Source: Marinobacterium aestuarii (GTDB lineage: Bacteria; Pseudomonadota; Gammaproteobacteria; Pseudomonadales; Balneatricaceae). Taken from it: 64,000 nucleotides of DNA. Both the position numbers and the translations under genes were made by a program. Positions 43,485-50,971 of the stretch are shown piece after piece (the stretch's first letter is position 1; each line of letters begins with the position of its first letter). Under the pieces are notes generated by a model. The model did no database searches and was not told where the DNA came from. It was given only the letters and a program-made list of their open reading frames with translations. The DNA lies in contig NZ_CP015839.1 of assembly GCF_001651805.1 (NCBI RefSeq), positions 1,054,001-1,118,000 of the forward strand, in the 5' to 3' direction.

Positions 43485-43931
43485 ATGAGAGACGAACTAT
43501 CACTGAAAACCTGGTTTCGGATGCTGTCCAACACCGCACTGATCGAGCAGGAACTGCGGGCCCTGCTGCTGAAGGAGTTCAATGTCACCCTGCCGCAGTT
43601 CGACCTGCTGGCCGCGCTGCAGCACGCCGGCGGGACCGAGAAGATGTCGGCCCTGTCGCAATGGATGAAGGTCTCCAACGGCAATATCACCGGGGTGGTG
43701 GACCGGCTGGAGCGCGATGGCCTGGTGCAGCGCCAGGCGCAGGCGGACGACAGGCGCGTCAAGCTGATCAGCCTCACGCTGTTGGGACGGGATACGTTTG
43801 AGCGCATGGCAGCTGTCCACAAGGCCTGGATTACCGAGGTGCTCGGCGGGCTGGGTGATGAAGATATGGGTGAGTTGCACCGCCAGCTGGTGCTGATGAG
43901 CCGGATTCTGAAAGACAGAGCCGGCTATTAA
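43485..43931 (+). CDS. MarR-family regulator
   Basis: 148 residues. The winged helix is plain: KMSALSQWMKVSNGNITGVVDRLERDGLVQRQ around residues 53-85 with the wing QADDRRVKLISLTLLG. The N-terminal EQELRALLLKEFNVTLPQFDLL resembles regulators of aromatic-acid operons that bind CoA thioesters (BadR/CouR type). It is the first gene of the block with a thioesterase, TRAP transporter and indolepyruvate oxidoreductase, and I infer it represses that block until an aryl-CoA or aryl acid binds. Confidence 0.87.
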   Translation: MRDELSLKTWFRMLSNTALIEQELRALLLKEFNVTLPQFDLLAALQHAGGTEKMSALSQWMKVSNGNITGVVDRLERDGLVQRQAQADDRRVKLISLTLLGRDTFERMAAVHKAWITEVLGGLGDEDMGELHRQLVLMSRILKDRAGY

Positions 43932-43937
43932 CCTGGC

Positions 43938-44059
43938 GATGAAACAGGTCGTCCCGCCCTGTTTCATCATCGCCCTTGAAAATCGGGCGGAATTTGTGAA
44001 ATCCCTGGATTTTCAAGGGCTCGCATTGGCCGTTGGCCAATGGCGGCGCATCCTGCGCC
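43938..44059. repeat. run of four consecutive palindromes between marR and the thioesterase gene
   Basis: In order: GATGAAACAGG/CCTGTTTCATC (43938-43948, 43958-43968); GCCCTTGAAAATC/GATTTTCAAGGGC (43972-43984, 44008-44020); ATTGGCC/GGCCAAT (44025-44031, 44035-44041); GGCGCA/TGCGCC (44045-44050, 44054-44059). All arms are perfect. No T-run follows, so it is not a simple terminator. Confidence 0.85.
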
Positions 44060-44139
44060 ACAGTATTAGACCGGTTCTACAGACATAAAATGCCACCGGT
44101 TTAATAACGTTTTCGAATTAACGCATACAGGACAAAGCC

Positions 44140-44577
44140 ATGGTTTTTCAGAAGGAAGAAGTCATTCGCTTCCGGCATTGTGACCCCGCCGGAATCGTGT
44201 TTTACCCGCGCTACCTGGAAATCCTGAATGACACTGTGGAAGACTGGTTTCAGGCTATGGGTTTTGCGTTCAGCGATATGCAGGCGCGCTTCGGTGCCGG
44301 TGTACCGACGGTAAATCTCAACATCACTTTTTCAAAACCCTGCCGCCAGGCGGACCGGCTGTCGCTGCTGCTTTCGTGCCTGAGGGTCGGTGACAGCTCG
44401 TTCGAAGTCAGGATCAGCGGTTGGCGCGAGGGGGAGGCCATTCTGGAAGCGCAGCTGGTGCTGTGCTTTAGCGCCATTGGTGAGCGGGTGGGCAAGGTCT
44501 CGATTCCGCCGCAGATTCGCCAGCAGTTGCTGAAATATCAAGCTGCCCCGGCAGTGGCGCCGGCCCCTGCGGGCTGA
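44140..44577 (+). CDS. 4-hydroxybenzoyl-CoA thioesterase-type hotdog protein
   Basis: 145 residues. The opening VIRFRHCDPAGIVFYPRYLEI (residues ~6-26) is the active-site strand of the 4-HBA-CoA thioesterase branch, with catalytic Asp in HCDPAGIVFYPRY. The Asp-start subgroup includes 4-hydroxybenzoyl-CoA and aryl-CoA thioesterases of aromatic operons. In this operon it could hydrolyse the arylacetyl-CoA (or aryl-CoA) product of the indolepyruvate oxidoreductase, freeing CoA and the acid. Starts 208 bases after marR, beyond the palindrome run. Confidence 0.85.
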   Translation: MVFQKEEVIRFRHCDPAGIVFYPRYLEILNDTVEDWFQAMGFAFSDMQARFGAGVPTVNLNITFSKPCRQADRLSLLLSCLRVGDSSFEVRISGWREGEAILEAQLVLCFSAIGERVGKVSIPPQIRQQLLKYQAAPAVAPAPAG

Positions 44578-44581
44578 GGCC

Positions 44582-44626
44582 TGGCAGCCTGCCAGGCTTA
44601 ACACTGACCTACTGCGAACAGGCCGT
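44582..44626 (+). repeat. half copy of the GCAGCCT repeat family
   Basis: GGCAGCCTGCCAGGCTTAAC and the following ACTGACCTACTGCG match the left end of the 62144-62310 element at most positions. There is no matching right arm here, so it is a solo end or relic, placed between the thioesterase stop and dctQ. Confidence 0.65.
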
Positions 44627-44676
44627 TACCGGACGCTGCGGTGGCGGGAAACCATAACAATAACGGAAGCGAAGAC

Positions 44677-45198
44677 ATGGATAGGGTGACTGAACTGCCG
44701 GATACGATAGCCGTCAACCGGTTTTACCATGGGCTGTTTAACGGCTGTGGCCTGCTGGCGGCGCTGATGTTCGCGCTTATGGCGCTGCTGGTATGCACCG
44801 ATATAGCGCTGCGCAACATAACCAGCTTCTCGCTGCCATGGACGGTGGAAGCCTCGGAATACCTGTTGATGACGGCGACCATGCTGGCCGCCCCCTGGTT
44901 GCTGTACTGCGGCGACCATATTCGCATCGACCTTGCGCTGCAGCTGATGCCCCCGCACTGGCGCGGGCTGTTCGAGCGCGGTCTCAGCCTGCTGGGCGCC
45001 AGCATATGCGCGGTACTGAGCTGGTACAGCCTGGAAGTCACCCTGGATACGGCGCGCCAGGGCGGGCTGGTGTTCAAGGTATTGGTGTTTCCCCAGTGGT
45101 GGCTGAACCTGCCCATGATCGCGGGCTTTGTGCTGCTGACGGTGGAGTTTGTGCGCCGTCTGCTTGATCCCGCTCCGGCCGTGAAGGAGGCCCACTGA
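44677..45198 (+). CDS. TRAP transporter small permease subunit DctQ (aryl-acid block)
   Basis: 173 residues, four hydrophobic segments (near 18-40, 52-72, 92-112, 132-155). LCTDIALRNITSFSLPWTVE-like sequence with SEYLLMTATMLAAPWLL is the DctQ signature. I choose the ATG at 44677 (GGAAGCG upstream) over the GTG at 44641. It overlaps dctM by TGATG. Membership in an operon with a 2-hydroxyacid dehydrogenase and indolepyruvate oxidoreductase suggests the cargo is an aryl hydroxy- or keto-acid. Confidence 0.88.
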   Translation: MDRVTELPDTIAVNRFYHGLFNGCGLLAALMFALMALLVCTDIALRNITSFSLPWTVEASEYLLMTATMLAAPWLLYCGDHIRIDLALQLMPPHWRGLFERGLSLLGASICAVLSWYSLEVTLDTARQGGLVFKVLVFPQWWLNLPMIAGFVLLTVEFVRRLLDPAPAVKEAH

Positions 45199-46517
45199 TG
45201 GATTGGTATCTGGCGTTGACGGTATTGCTGGGCACGCTCTTTGGCTTGATGCTGATTGGCATGCCGGTTGCCTTCGCTTTTCTTGGGGTGAATCTGCTCG
45301 GTGCCTGGCTGTTTATGGGTGCTGAGGCCGGCATAGGCCAGCTGGTGCGCAACTCTGTGGGGTCTGTGAGCAGTTTTTCCCTGACCCCGATTCCGCTGTT
45401 TGTGATGATGGGGGAGGTGCTGTTTCACAGTGGTCTGGCCTATCGCGCCATCTCGAGCATCGAGCGTCTGATCGCCAGGGTGCCGGGCCAGCTGTCCATC
45501 GTCTCGATTCTCGGCGGCACCCTGTTTGCGGCGCTGTCCGGTTCCAGCATCGCCAATACGGCGATGATGGGCAGCGCCCTGCTGCCGGAAATGCTCAAGC
45601 GTGGCTATCACCCGACGGTCGCCATGGGGCCCATTATGGCCGTGGGCGGCATCGCCATGCTGATTCCGCCTTCGGCGCTGGCGGTCATGCTGGGCAGCCT
45701 GGCGGGTGTGTCTATCTCCGGTCTGCTGATCGGCGGCATAGTGCCGGGCTTGCTGATGGCGGCGGGCTTTCTTGGATTCGTTATTGTGCGTTCCTGCCTG
45801 TACGGCAATAGCCGCGAGGACGATACCGCTGATGAGGTCCGCGAAACACGCTGGGAGCGCTGGTGGCCGTTTCTGCGGGATGTGGTGCCCTTGCTGGGGA
45901 TCTTTGTCGCCGTGGTGGGCAGCATGCTGGCGGGCTGGGCATCGCCGACGGAATCGGCGGCCATCGGTGCCCTGGCGGCGGTACTGGCGACCCTGGCTTA
46001 CGGCGTTCTGACGAAGGCCAAGCTGATTCGGGCGCTGGTCGAAACAGCGCGTATTTCGGTGATCATTCTGTTTGTGCTGGTGGCCTCCACGGCCTTCTCC
46101 CAGCAGCTGAGCTTTTCCGGTGCCACCGGTGGCCTCTTGTCGCTGGTCGGTGAGTACGAGCTGTCGGCGTTCTGGCTGGTGGTCGGCATGCTGGTGGTGA
46201 TTCTGGTCATGGGCTGTGTCATCGATCAGGTCAGCATGATGATGATTACCCTGCCGTTCTTTATGCCCCTGGCTGCGGCCGCCGGTATAGATCCGATCTG
46301 GCTCGGCGTCATGATGCTGATTGCCATGGAGCTGGGTCTGCTGACGCCGCCCTTTGGCTTGCTGCTGATGGTGATGCAAAGCGTGGCACCGCCGTCCATT
46401 CGCCTGACCCAGATCTATGCGTCGGCGGTGCCATTCCTGCTGATCGAGTTGCTGGTGCTGAGCTGCATTCTGCTGATGCCCTGGCTGGCAACCGGGCTAC
46501 CCAATCTGATGGGGTAG
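45198..46517 (+). CDS. TRAP transporter large permease subunit DctM (aryl-acid block)
   Basis: 439 residues, about 12 hydrophobic segments. The two inverted hairpin loops appear as LSGSSIANTAMMGSALLPEM near residue 113 with GGIAMLIPPSALAVMLGS near 150, and ELGLLTPPFGLLLMVMQS near 376. LTPIPLFVMMGEVLFHSGLA near residue 61 is typical. It completes the transporter with dctQ upstream and the receptor gene downstream, giving the order Q-M-P rather than P-Q-M. Confidence 0.94.
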   Translation: MDWYLALTVLLGTLFGLMLIGMPVAFAFLGVNLLGAWLFMGAEAGIGQLVRNSVGSVSSFSLTPIPLFVMMGEVLFHSGLAYRAISSIERLIARVPGQLSIVSILGGTLFAALSGSSIANTAMMGSALLPEMLKRGYHPTVAMGPIMAVGGIAMLIPPSALAVMLGSLAGVSISGLLIGGIVPGLLMAAGFLGFVIVRSCLYGNSREDDTADEVRETRWERWWPFLRDVVPLLGIFVAVVGSMLAGWASPTESAAIGALAAVLATLAYGVLTKAKLIRALVETARISVIILFVLVASTAFSQQLSFSGATGGLLSLVGEYELSAFWLVVGMLVVILVMGCVIDQVSMMMITLPFFMPLAAAAGIDPIWLGVMMLIAMELGLLTPPFGLLLMVMQSVAPPSIRLTQIYASAVPFLLIELLVLSCILLMPWLATGLPNLMG

Positions 46518-46570
46518 GACACGACACCCCTGATTCCCTGGTCGTGCAATAAATTAACTGGAGAAACCCC

Positions 46571-47536
46571 ATGACGAATAATTTTAAGAAAGCATTATGC
46601 GGCGGTTTGCTGGTCTGTGTTCCCTGGCTGGCCCAGGCGCAGGAAGTTACCCTCAAGGCGGTCACGGCCTTTGGCCAGGACACCTACTTCAACGAGCGTT
46701 TCAAACAGTTTGTAAGCAGCGTGAACGAGCAGGGCAAGGGCCTGGTACAGATTCAGGTCATGGGCGGTCCTGAATCCATGCCGCCGTTTGAGGTTGGCAA
46801 TGCGGTGCGCGCCGGTATTGTGGATATCGCCAATAGCACCGGCGTTTTCCACGCCAACATGGTGCCTGAATCCCTCGCCATGACCCTCACCCGCAAGCCC
46901 ATGTCGGAGCTGCGTGCCAATGGCGGCTATGCGCTGATGGATCAGATCCACCGTGACAAGGCCAACATGGTATGGCTGGCGCGTCTGTCCGATGGCCTGC
47001 AATACCATATCTATACCAACAAAAAGGTTGAGTCGGCTGATCTGTCCGGCTTCAAGCTGCGGGGGGTACCGGTATACCGCTCCTTCTTCCAGGCCCTGGG
47101 CGCCACGCCTTTGCAGGTGGCACCCGGTGAAGTCTTTACGGCGCTGGAGCGGGGCGTGGTGGACGGCTATGGCTGGCCCTCTGTCGGTATTTTCGATCTG
47201 GGCTGGCAGGAAAAGACCCGTTACCGCGTTGAACCCGGCTTCTACAACGTGGAAGTCAGTCTGTTCATGAATCAGGCGAGCTGGGAAAAGCTCGATCAGC
47301 CGCAGCGTGAATTCATGCGCCAGCAGGTAGCCTGGATTGAATCCCTCAACGAGGGGGCCGGTGAAGATGCAAAGGCCGACAAGCAGCACCAGGCCGATGC
47401 CGGCATCGAAGCCATCCAGTTGGCGCCTGCGCAGGCGGATCAGTTTGAGGCGCTGTCTCAGAGTGCCGGCTGGCAGGCGGTGGAAGAGCTCAGCCCGCAG
47501 TATGCGCAGCAGCTCAAGGCCAGTTTTGGCAGCTGA
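46571..47536 (+). CDS. TRAP transporter substrate receptor DctP (aryl-acid block)
   Basis: 321 residues with a Sec signal peptide (MTNNFKKALCGGLLVCVPWL, cleavage after AQA). The mature chain has DctP features: GGPESMPPFEVGNAVRAGIVD near residue 63, LSGFKLRGVPVYRSFFQALG near 160 with the conserved Arg (LRG) that holds a carboxylate, and TPLQVAPGEVFTALERGVVDG near 180. The Arg implies a carboxylate ligand; context suggests an aryl-2-hydroxy or aryl-2-oxo acid. Confidence 0.92.
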   Translation: MTNNFKKALCGGLLVCVPWLAQAQEVTLKAVTAFGQDTYFNERFKQFVSSVNEQGKGLVQIQVMGGPESMPPFEVGNAVRAGIVDIANSTGVFHANMVPESLAMTLTRKPMSELRANGGYALMDQIHRDKANMVWLARLSDGLQYHIYTNKKVESADLSGFKLRGVPVYRSFFQALGATPLQVAPGEVFTALERGVVDGYGWPSVGIFDLGWQEKTRYRVEPGFYNVEVSLFMNQASWEKLDQPQREFMRQQVAWIESLNEGAGEDAKADKQHQADAGIEAIQLAPAQADQFEALSQSAGWQAVEELSPQYAQQLKASFGS

Positions 47537-47609
47537 TATTCACCCGGCGGGCAACCGCCGGGCCTGGGTCCCTGAACGGATACGACAATATGGCAATGGA
47601 GGCTGAGCT

Positions 47610-48740
47610 ATGCCTGAAACCCGCCTGATGCAGCGTTTTCCGTCCTCCGCCTATCTGGAGCGACGGGCCCGGCAGCGCCTGCCCGGATTTGTGTTTGATT
47701 ATCTGCAGGGCGGCAGCGGACGCCAGAGCGCCCTGCTGCGCAATACCGCCGCCTTCGAGCAGATGGAACTGGCGCCACGTTATTTTAATGCCGGTGACGG
47801 GCCTGATCTGAGTACGTCCCTGTTCGGGCAAGGCTACCGCCTGCCCTTCGGAGTGGCGCCCATAGGTCTGGATGGCCTGGTCTGGCCGGGGGCGGTGGCA
47901 GCCCTTGCCCGGGCGGCAAAGGCCGCGGGCTGCCCCATTGCGGCCAGCACTTTTGCCACGTCGAGCCTTGAAGAGGTGGCGCGGCTTGCCGGTGACATGG
48001 CCTGGTTCCAGCTCTACCCCTTTAGTGACGAGGCGGTGGAACAGAGCCTGATGCAGCGTGCCACCGAGGCGGGCTACAAGGTGCTGCTGGTCACCGTTGA
48101 TGTGCCGGTGGGCGGGCGCCGCGAGCTGGACATGCACAACGGTCTTTCGCTGCCGCCCAAACTTGGCCCCCGTACCTTGCTGGATATCATGCGTCGGCCA
48201 CACTGGGCGCTCAGCAGTGCCCGCCGGGGCGTACCGGCCTTCAGCAATCTGGAGCCCTATCGGCGCCATTCCAATGACTACCTGCCGGCGAAGATCGCCG
48301 GGCGGGTGCCCTGGGCGCGGCTCAAGGCCTACCGCCAGCGCTGGCCCGGCACCCTGGTGGTGAAGGGGGTGCTCAGTGCCGAGGATGCGCTGCGCTGCCG
48401 CGATCTGGGGGTGGATGGCATCGTCGTGTCGAACCATGGCGGGCGACAGCTGGATGCCTGCCCGTCGAGCCTGGCGGTACTGCCGGCGGTACGCCAGGCG
48501 GTGGGGCCGGATTTCCCGCTGATTCTGGACAGCGGCCTGCGCTCGGGTCTCGATGTGGCAAGGGGCATTGCGGCGGGGGCTGATTTTGCCCTGCTGGGGC
48601 GCACCTTCATGTATGGCGTTGCGGCCCTGGGCCCGGCGGGGGCTGATCATGTGATGCGCATGCTGGAGGATGAACTGAACAACGCAATGCAGATGCTCTG
48701 CTGCCCGGATATCGCCGGGCTCAGGCACTGGCAGGGCTGA
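47610..48740 (+). CDS. FMN-dependent 2-hydroxyacid dehydrogenase (lactate/mandelate dehydrogenase family)
   Basis: 376 residues, glycolate oxidase-type TIM barrel. LPFGVAPIGLDGLVWPGA near residue 78, Lys252 (LVVKGVLS), His276 and Arg279 in IVVSNHGGRQLD, and LDSGLRSGLDVARGIAAGAD near 310 form the usual FMN/active-site set. The HAAD family oxidises L-lactate, mandelate, phenyllactate or similar. Placed between an aryl-acid TRAP receptor and iorAB, it would turn an aryl-2-hydroxyacid such as indolelactate into the 2-oxoacid that IorAB uses. Membrane-quinone or cytochrome partners are not visible. Confidence 0.88.
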   Translation: MPETRLMQRFPSSAYLERRARQRLPGFVFDYLQGGSGRQSALLRNTAAFEQMELAPRYFNAGDGPDLSTSLFGQGYRLPFGVAPIGLDGLVWPGAVAALARAAKAAGCPIAASTFATSSLEEVARLAGDMAWFQLYPFSDEAVEQSLMQRATEAGYKVLLVTVDVPVGGRRELDMHNGLSLPPKLGPRTLLDIMRRPHWALSSARRGVPAFSNLEPYRRHSNDYLPAKIAGRVPWARLKAYRQRWPGTLVVKGVLSAEDALRCRDLGVDGIVVSNHGGRQLDACPSSLAVLPAVRQAVGPDFPLILDSGLRSGLDVARGIAAGADFALLGRTFMYGVAALGPAGADHVMRMLEDELNNAMQMLCCPDIAGLRHWQG

Positions 48741-48808
48741 AAGCGGCTTTTACTAATGTTGATCGTGAGCCGACAGGCTCGCGTGATCGGTGCGGGAGAA
48801 CAGGCCAG

Positions 48809-50971
48809 ATGGCGGAAAGATCGTTCAAGAGTGAAGTGAAGAAATTGCACGCAGGCGAAGGCGAGCTGTTCCACGGCGAGGGCATCCTTGCGGTGACCAA
48901 GGCGCTGCTGCAGTCGGGCGTGTCCTATGTCGGGGGCTATCAGGGCTCGCCCATCTCTCATCTGATGGATGTGCTGGCCGATGCGCGGGAAGAAATTCTC
49001 GATGATATGGGCATTCACTTCGAGACCAGTGCCAGTGAAGCCACCGCAGCCGCCATGCTGTCGGCATCGGTGCACTATCCGCTGCGCGGCGCCGTGACCT
49101 GGAAGTCAACGGTAGGCACCAATGTGGCCTCCGATGCGCTGGCCAACCTGGCATCAGGCGGCGTGACCGGTGGTGCCGTGATCATTATCGGCGAGGACTA
49201 TGGCGAAGGCTCTTCCATCATGCAGGAGCGTACCCATGCCTTTGCGATGAAGTCTCATATCTGGCTGCTCGACCCCAGGCCCAACCTGCCGAGCATCGTT
49301 GATATGGTTGAGAAAAGCTTCGAGTTGTCCGAGGCCAGTAACACCCCCGTCATGCTGCAGATGCGCATTCGCGCCTGCCATGTGCATGGCCAGTTTGTGG
49401 CCAAGGACAACCGCAAGGCCGAATTTACCTTGCAGGATGCGCTGCAGAATCCCAAGCGGGACCTGAGCCGGGTGGTGTTGCCACCGTCTACCTTTGTGCA
49501 CGAAAGGGAAAAGATCGAAGCGCGCCTGCCGGCGGCCATCGAGTTTATCAAGGCGCAGGAGCTGAACGAGTTCTTTCCCGGCAGCCGCGAGGATATCGGC
49601 ATTATTTTGCAGGGCGGTAGCTACAACACCGTGATTCGTGCCCTGGAGCACCTGGGGCTGGCGGATGCCTATGGTCAGTCGCAGATCCCGCTCTATGTGA
49701 TGAACGTGGCTTTTCCGCTGATTGATGACGAGCTGCTGCGCTTTGCGCAAGGCAAGTCTGCGGTGCTGCTGGTGGAGGAGGGTAACCCTGAATTTATCGA
49801 GCATGAACTTCATACCCTCTTCGCCCGGGCCGGCTGCAAGACGCTGCTGCAGGGCAAGGCGGTGCTGCCACGGGTGGGTGAATACACCACCGATGTGGTG
49901 AAGGCCGGTCTCCGCAACTTCCTGCAGGCCCAGACCACGGACTTGCTGCAGCACGAAACTGCGCTGTCCTTCGTGCCGGCCCGGTCTCTGTCAGTGGAGA
50001 CTTTGACCGACGTGGTACCGGCCCGCCCGGCGGGCTTTTGTACCGGTTGTCCGGAGCGGCCGATTTTCTCCGCCATCAAGCTTCTGCAGAAGGAGCGCGG
50101 CGACTTTCATATCAGCTGTGATATCGGTTGCCACCTGTTCTCGATCCTGCCGCCCTTTAACCTGGGCGCCACCACCATGGGTTATGGCCTAGGGAGTGCC
50201 TCGGCCTCGGCCTTCAATGTCAGCTCCGACAAGCCCGCGATTTCGATCATGGGGGATGGCGGCTTCTGGCATAACGGCCTGACCAGCGGGGTCGGCAATG
50301 CGGTCTTCAACAAGAGCGATGGCGTCAATCTGATTATCGACAATGCCTACACCGCCGCCACCGGGGGCCAGGATATTCTGTCATCCCGGGCCGCGAATGC
50401 GAACCTGGCGACTAATAATCCGATTTCCCGCGCGGTTGAGGGCGTGGGGGTGAAGTGGGTGCGGACCCTGACCCGCACCTACGATGTGACGGCCATGCTC
50501 AAGACGCTGCGCGAGGCGGTCAGCACAAAGGGCCAGGGGCCCAAGGTGATAGTGGCGCAGTCCGAGTGCATGCTGAACCTGCAGCGGCGGGAAAAGCGCA
50601 ACAAGCGCGCGGATTTAAAAGCCGGCAAGCGGGTGACCGAGGCGCGCTTTGCCATTGATGAGCAGACCTGCACCGGTGATCGGGCCTGTATCCGTCTGTC
50701 GGGCTGCCCGTCCCTGACGGTGAAGGAAAACCCCGATCCCTGGCGCTCGGACCCGGTGACACGCATCGACAGCAGCTGTGTCGGCTGCGGCCTGTGCGGG
50801 GAAAACGTGCACGCTGACATTCTCTGCCCGTCCTTTGTGCGGGTGGAAGTGGTGCGCAATGCCGGCCGTTGGGAGACCTTCAGACGTCGCCTGTCCCAAA
50901 GCGTGATTCGCAGGCTGCAGAAAAGGGCGCAAAGGCGCCATGAAATCTACCAGCTGGATGGAGCGGCCTGA
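48809..50971 (+). CDS. iorA: indolepyruvate ferredoxin oxidoreductase alpha subunit IorA
   Basis: 720 residues. Oxidatively decarboxylates aryl-pyruvates (indolepyruvate, phenylpyruvate) to aryl-acetyl-CoA with CoA and ferredoxin. N-terminal pyrimidine-binding domain (YVGGYQGSPISHLMDVLAD near 44), TPP-binding domain with SIMGDGGFWHNGLTSGVGN near 475 (GDG-x26-N), and a C-terminal ferredoxin part. There one cluster is canonical (CVGCGLCGENV with a later Cys), but the first reads CTGDRACIRLSGCP, lacking the usual CxxC. The bacterial subfamily often has this form, as far as I recall. It overlaps iorB by TGATG. Confidence 0.93.
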   Translation: MAERSFKSEVKKLHAGEGELFHGEGILAVTKALLQSGVSYVGGYQGSPISHLMDVLADAREEILDDMGIHFETSASEATAAAMLSASVHYPLRGAVTWKSTVGTNVASDALANLASGGVTGGAVIIIGEDYGEGSSIMQERTHAFAMKSHIWLLDPRPNLPSIVDMVEKSFELSEASNTPVMLQMRIRACHVHGQFVAKDNRKAEFTLQDALQNPKRDLSRVVLPPSTFVHEREKIEARLPAAIEFIKAQELNEFFPGSREDIGIILQGGSYNTVIRALEHLGLADAYGQSQIPLYVMNVAFPLIDDELLRFAQGKSAVLLVEEGNPEFIEHELHTLFARAGCKTLLQGKAVLPRVGEYTTDVVKAGLRNFLQAQTTDLLQHETALSFVPARSLSVETLTDVVPARPAGFCTGCPERPIFSAIKLLQKERGDFHISCDIGCHLFSILPPFNLGATTMGYGLGSASASAFNVSSDKPAISIMGDGGFWHNGLTSGVGNAVFNKSDGVNLIIDNAYTAATGGQDILSSRAANANLATNNPISRAVEGVGVKWVRTLTRTYDVTAMLKTLREAVSTKGQGPKVIVAQSECMLNLQRREKRNKRADLKAGKRVTEARFAIDEQTCTGDRACIRLSGCPSLTVKENPDPWRSDPVTRIDSSCVGCGLCGENVHADILCPSFVRVEVVRNAGRWETFRRRLSQSVIRRLQKRAQRRHEIYQLDGAA

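Noticed and set aside
44724-46379. A 551-codon antisense frame over dctQM
   Set aside because: Composition is His/Gln/Arg-rich with no family sign; shadow of the permease genes.
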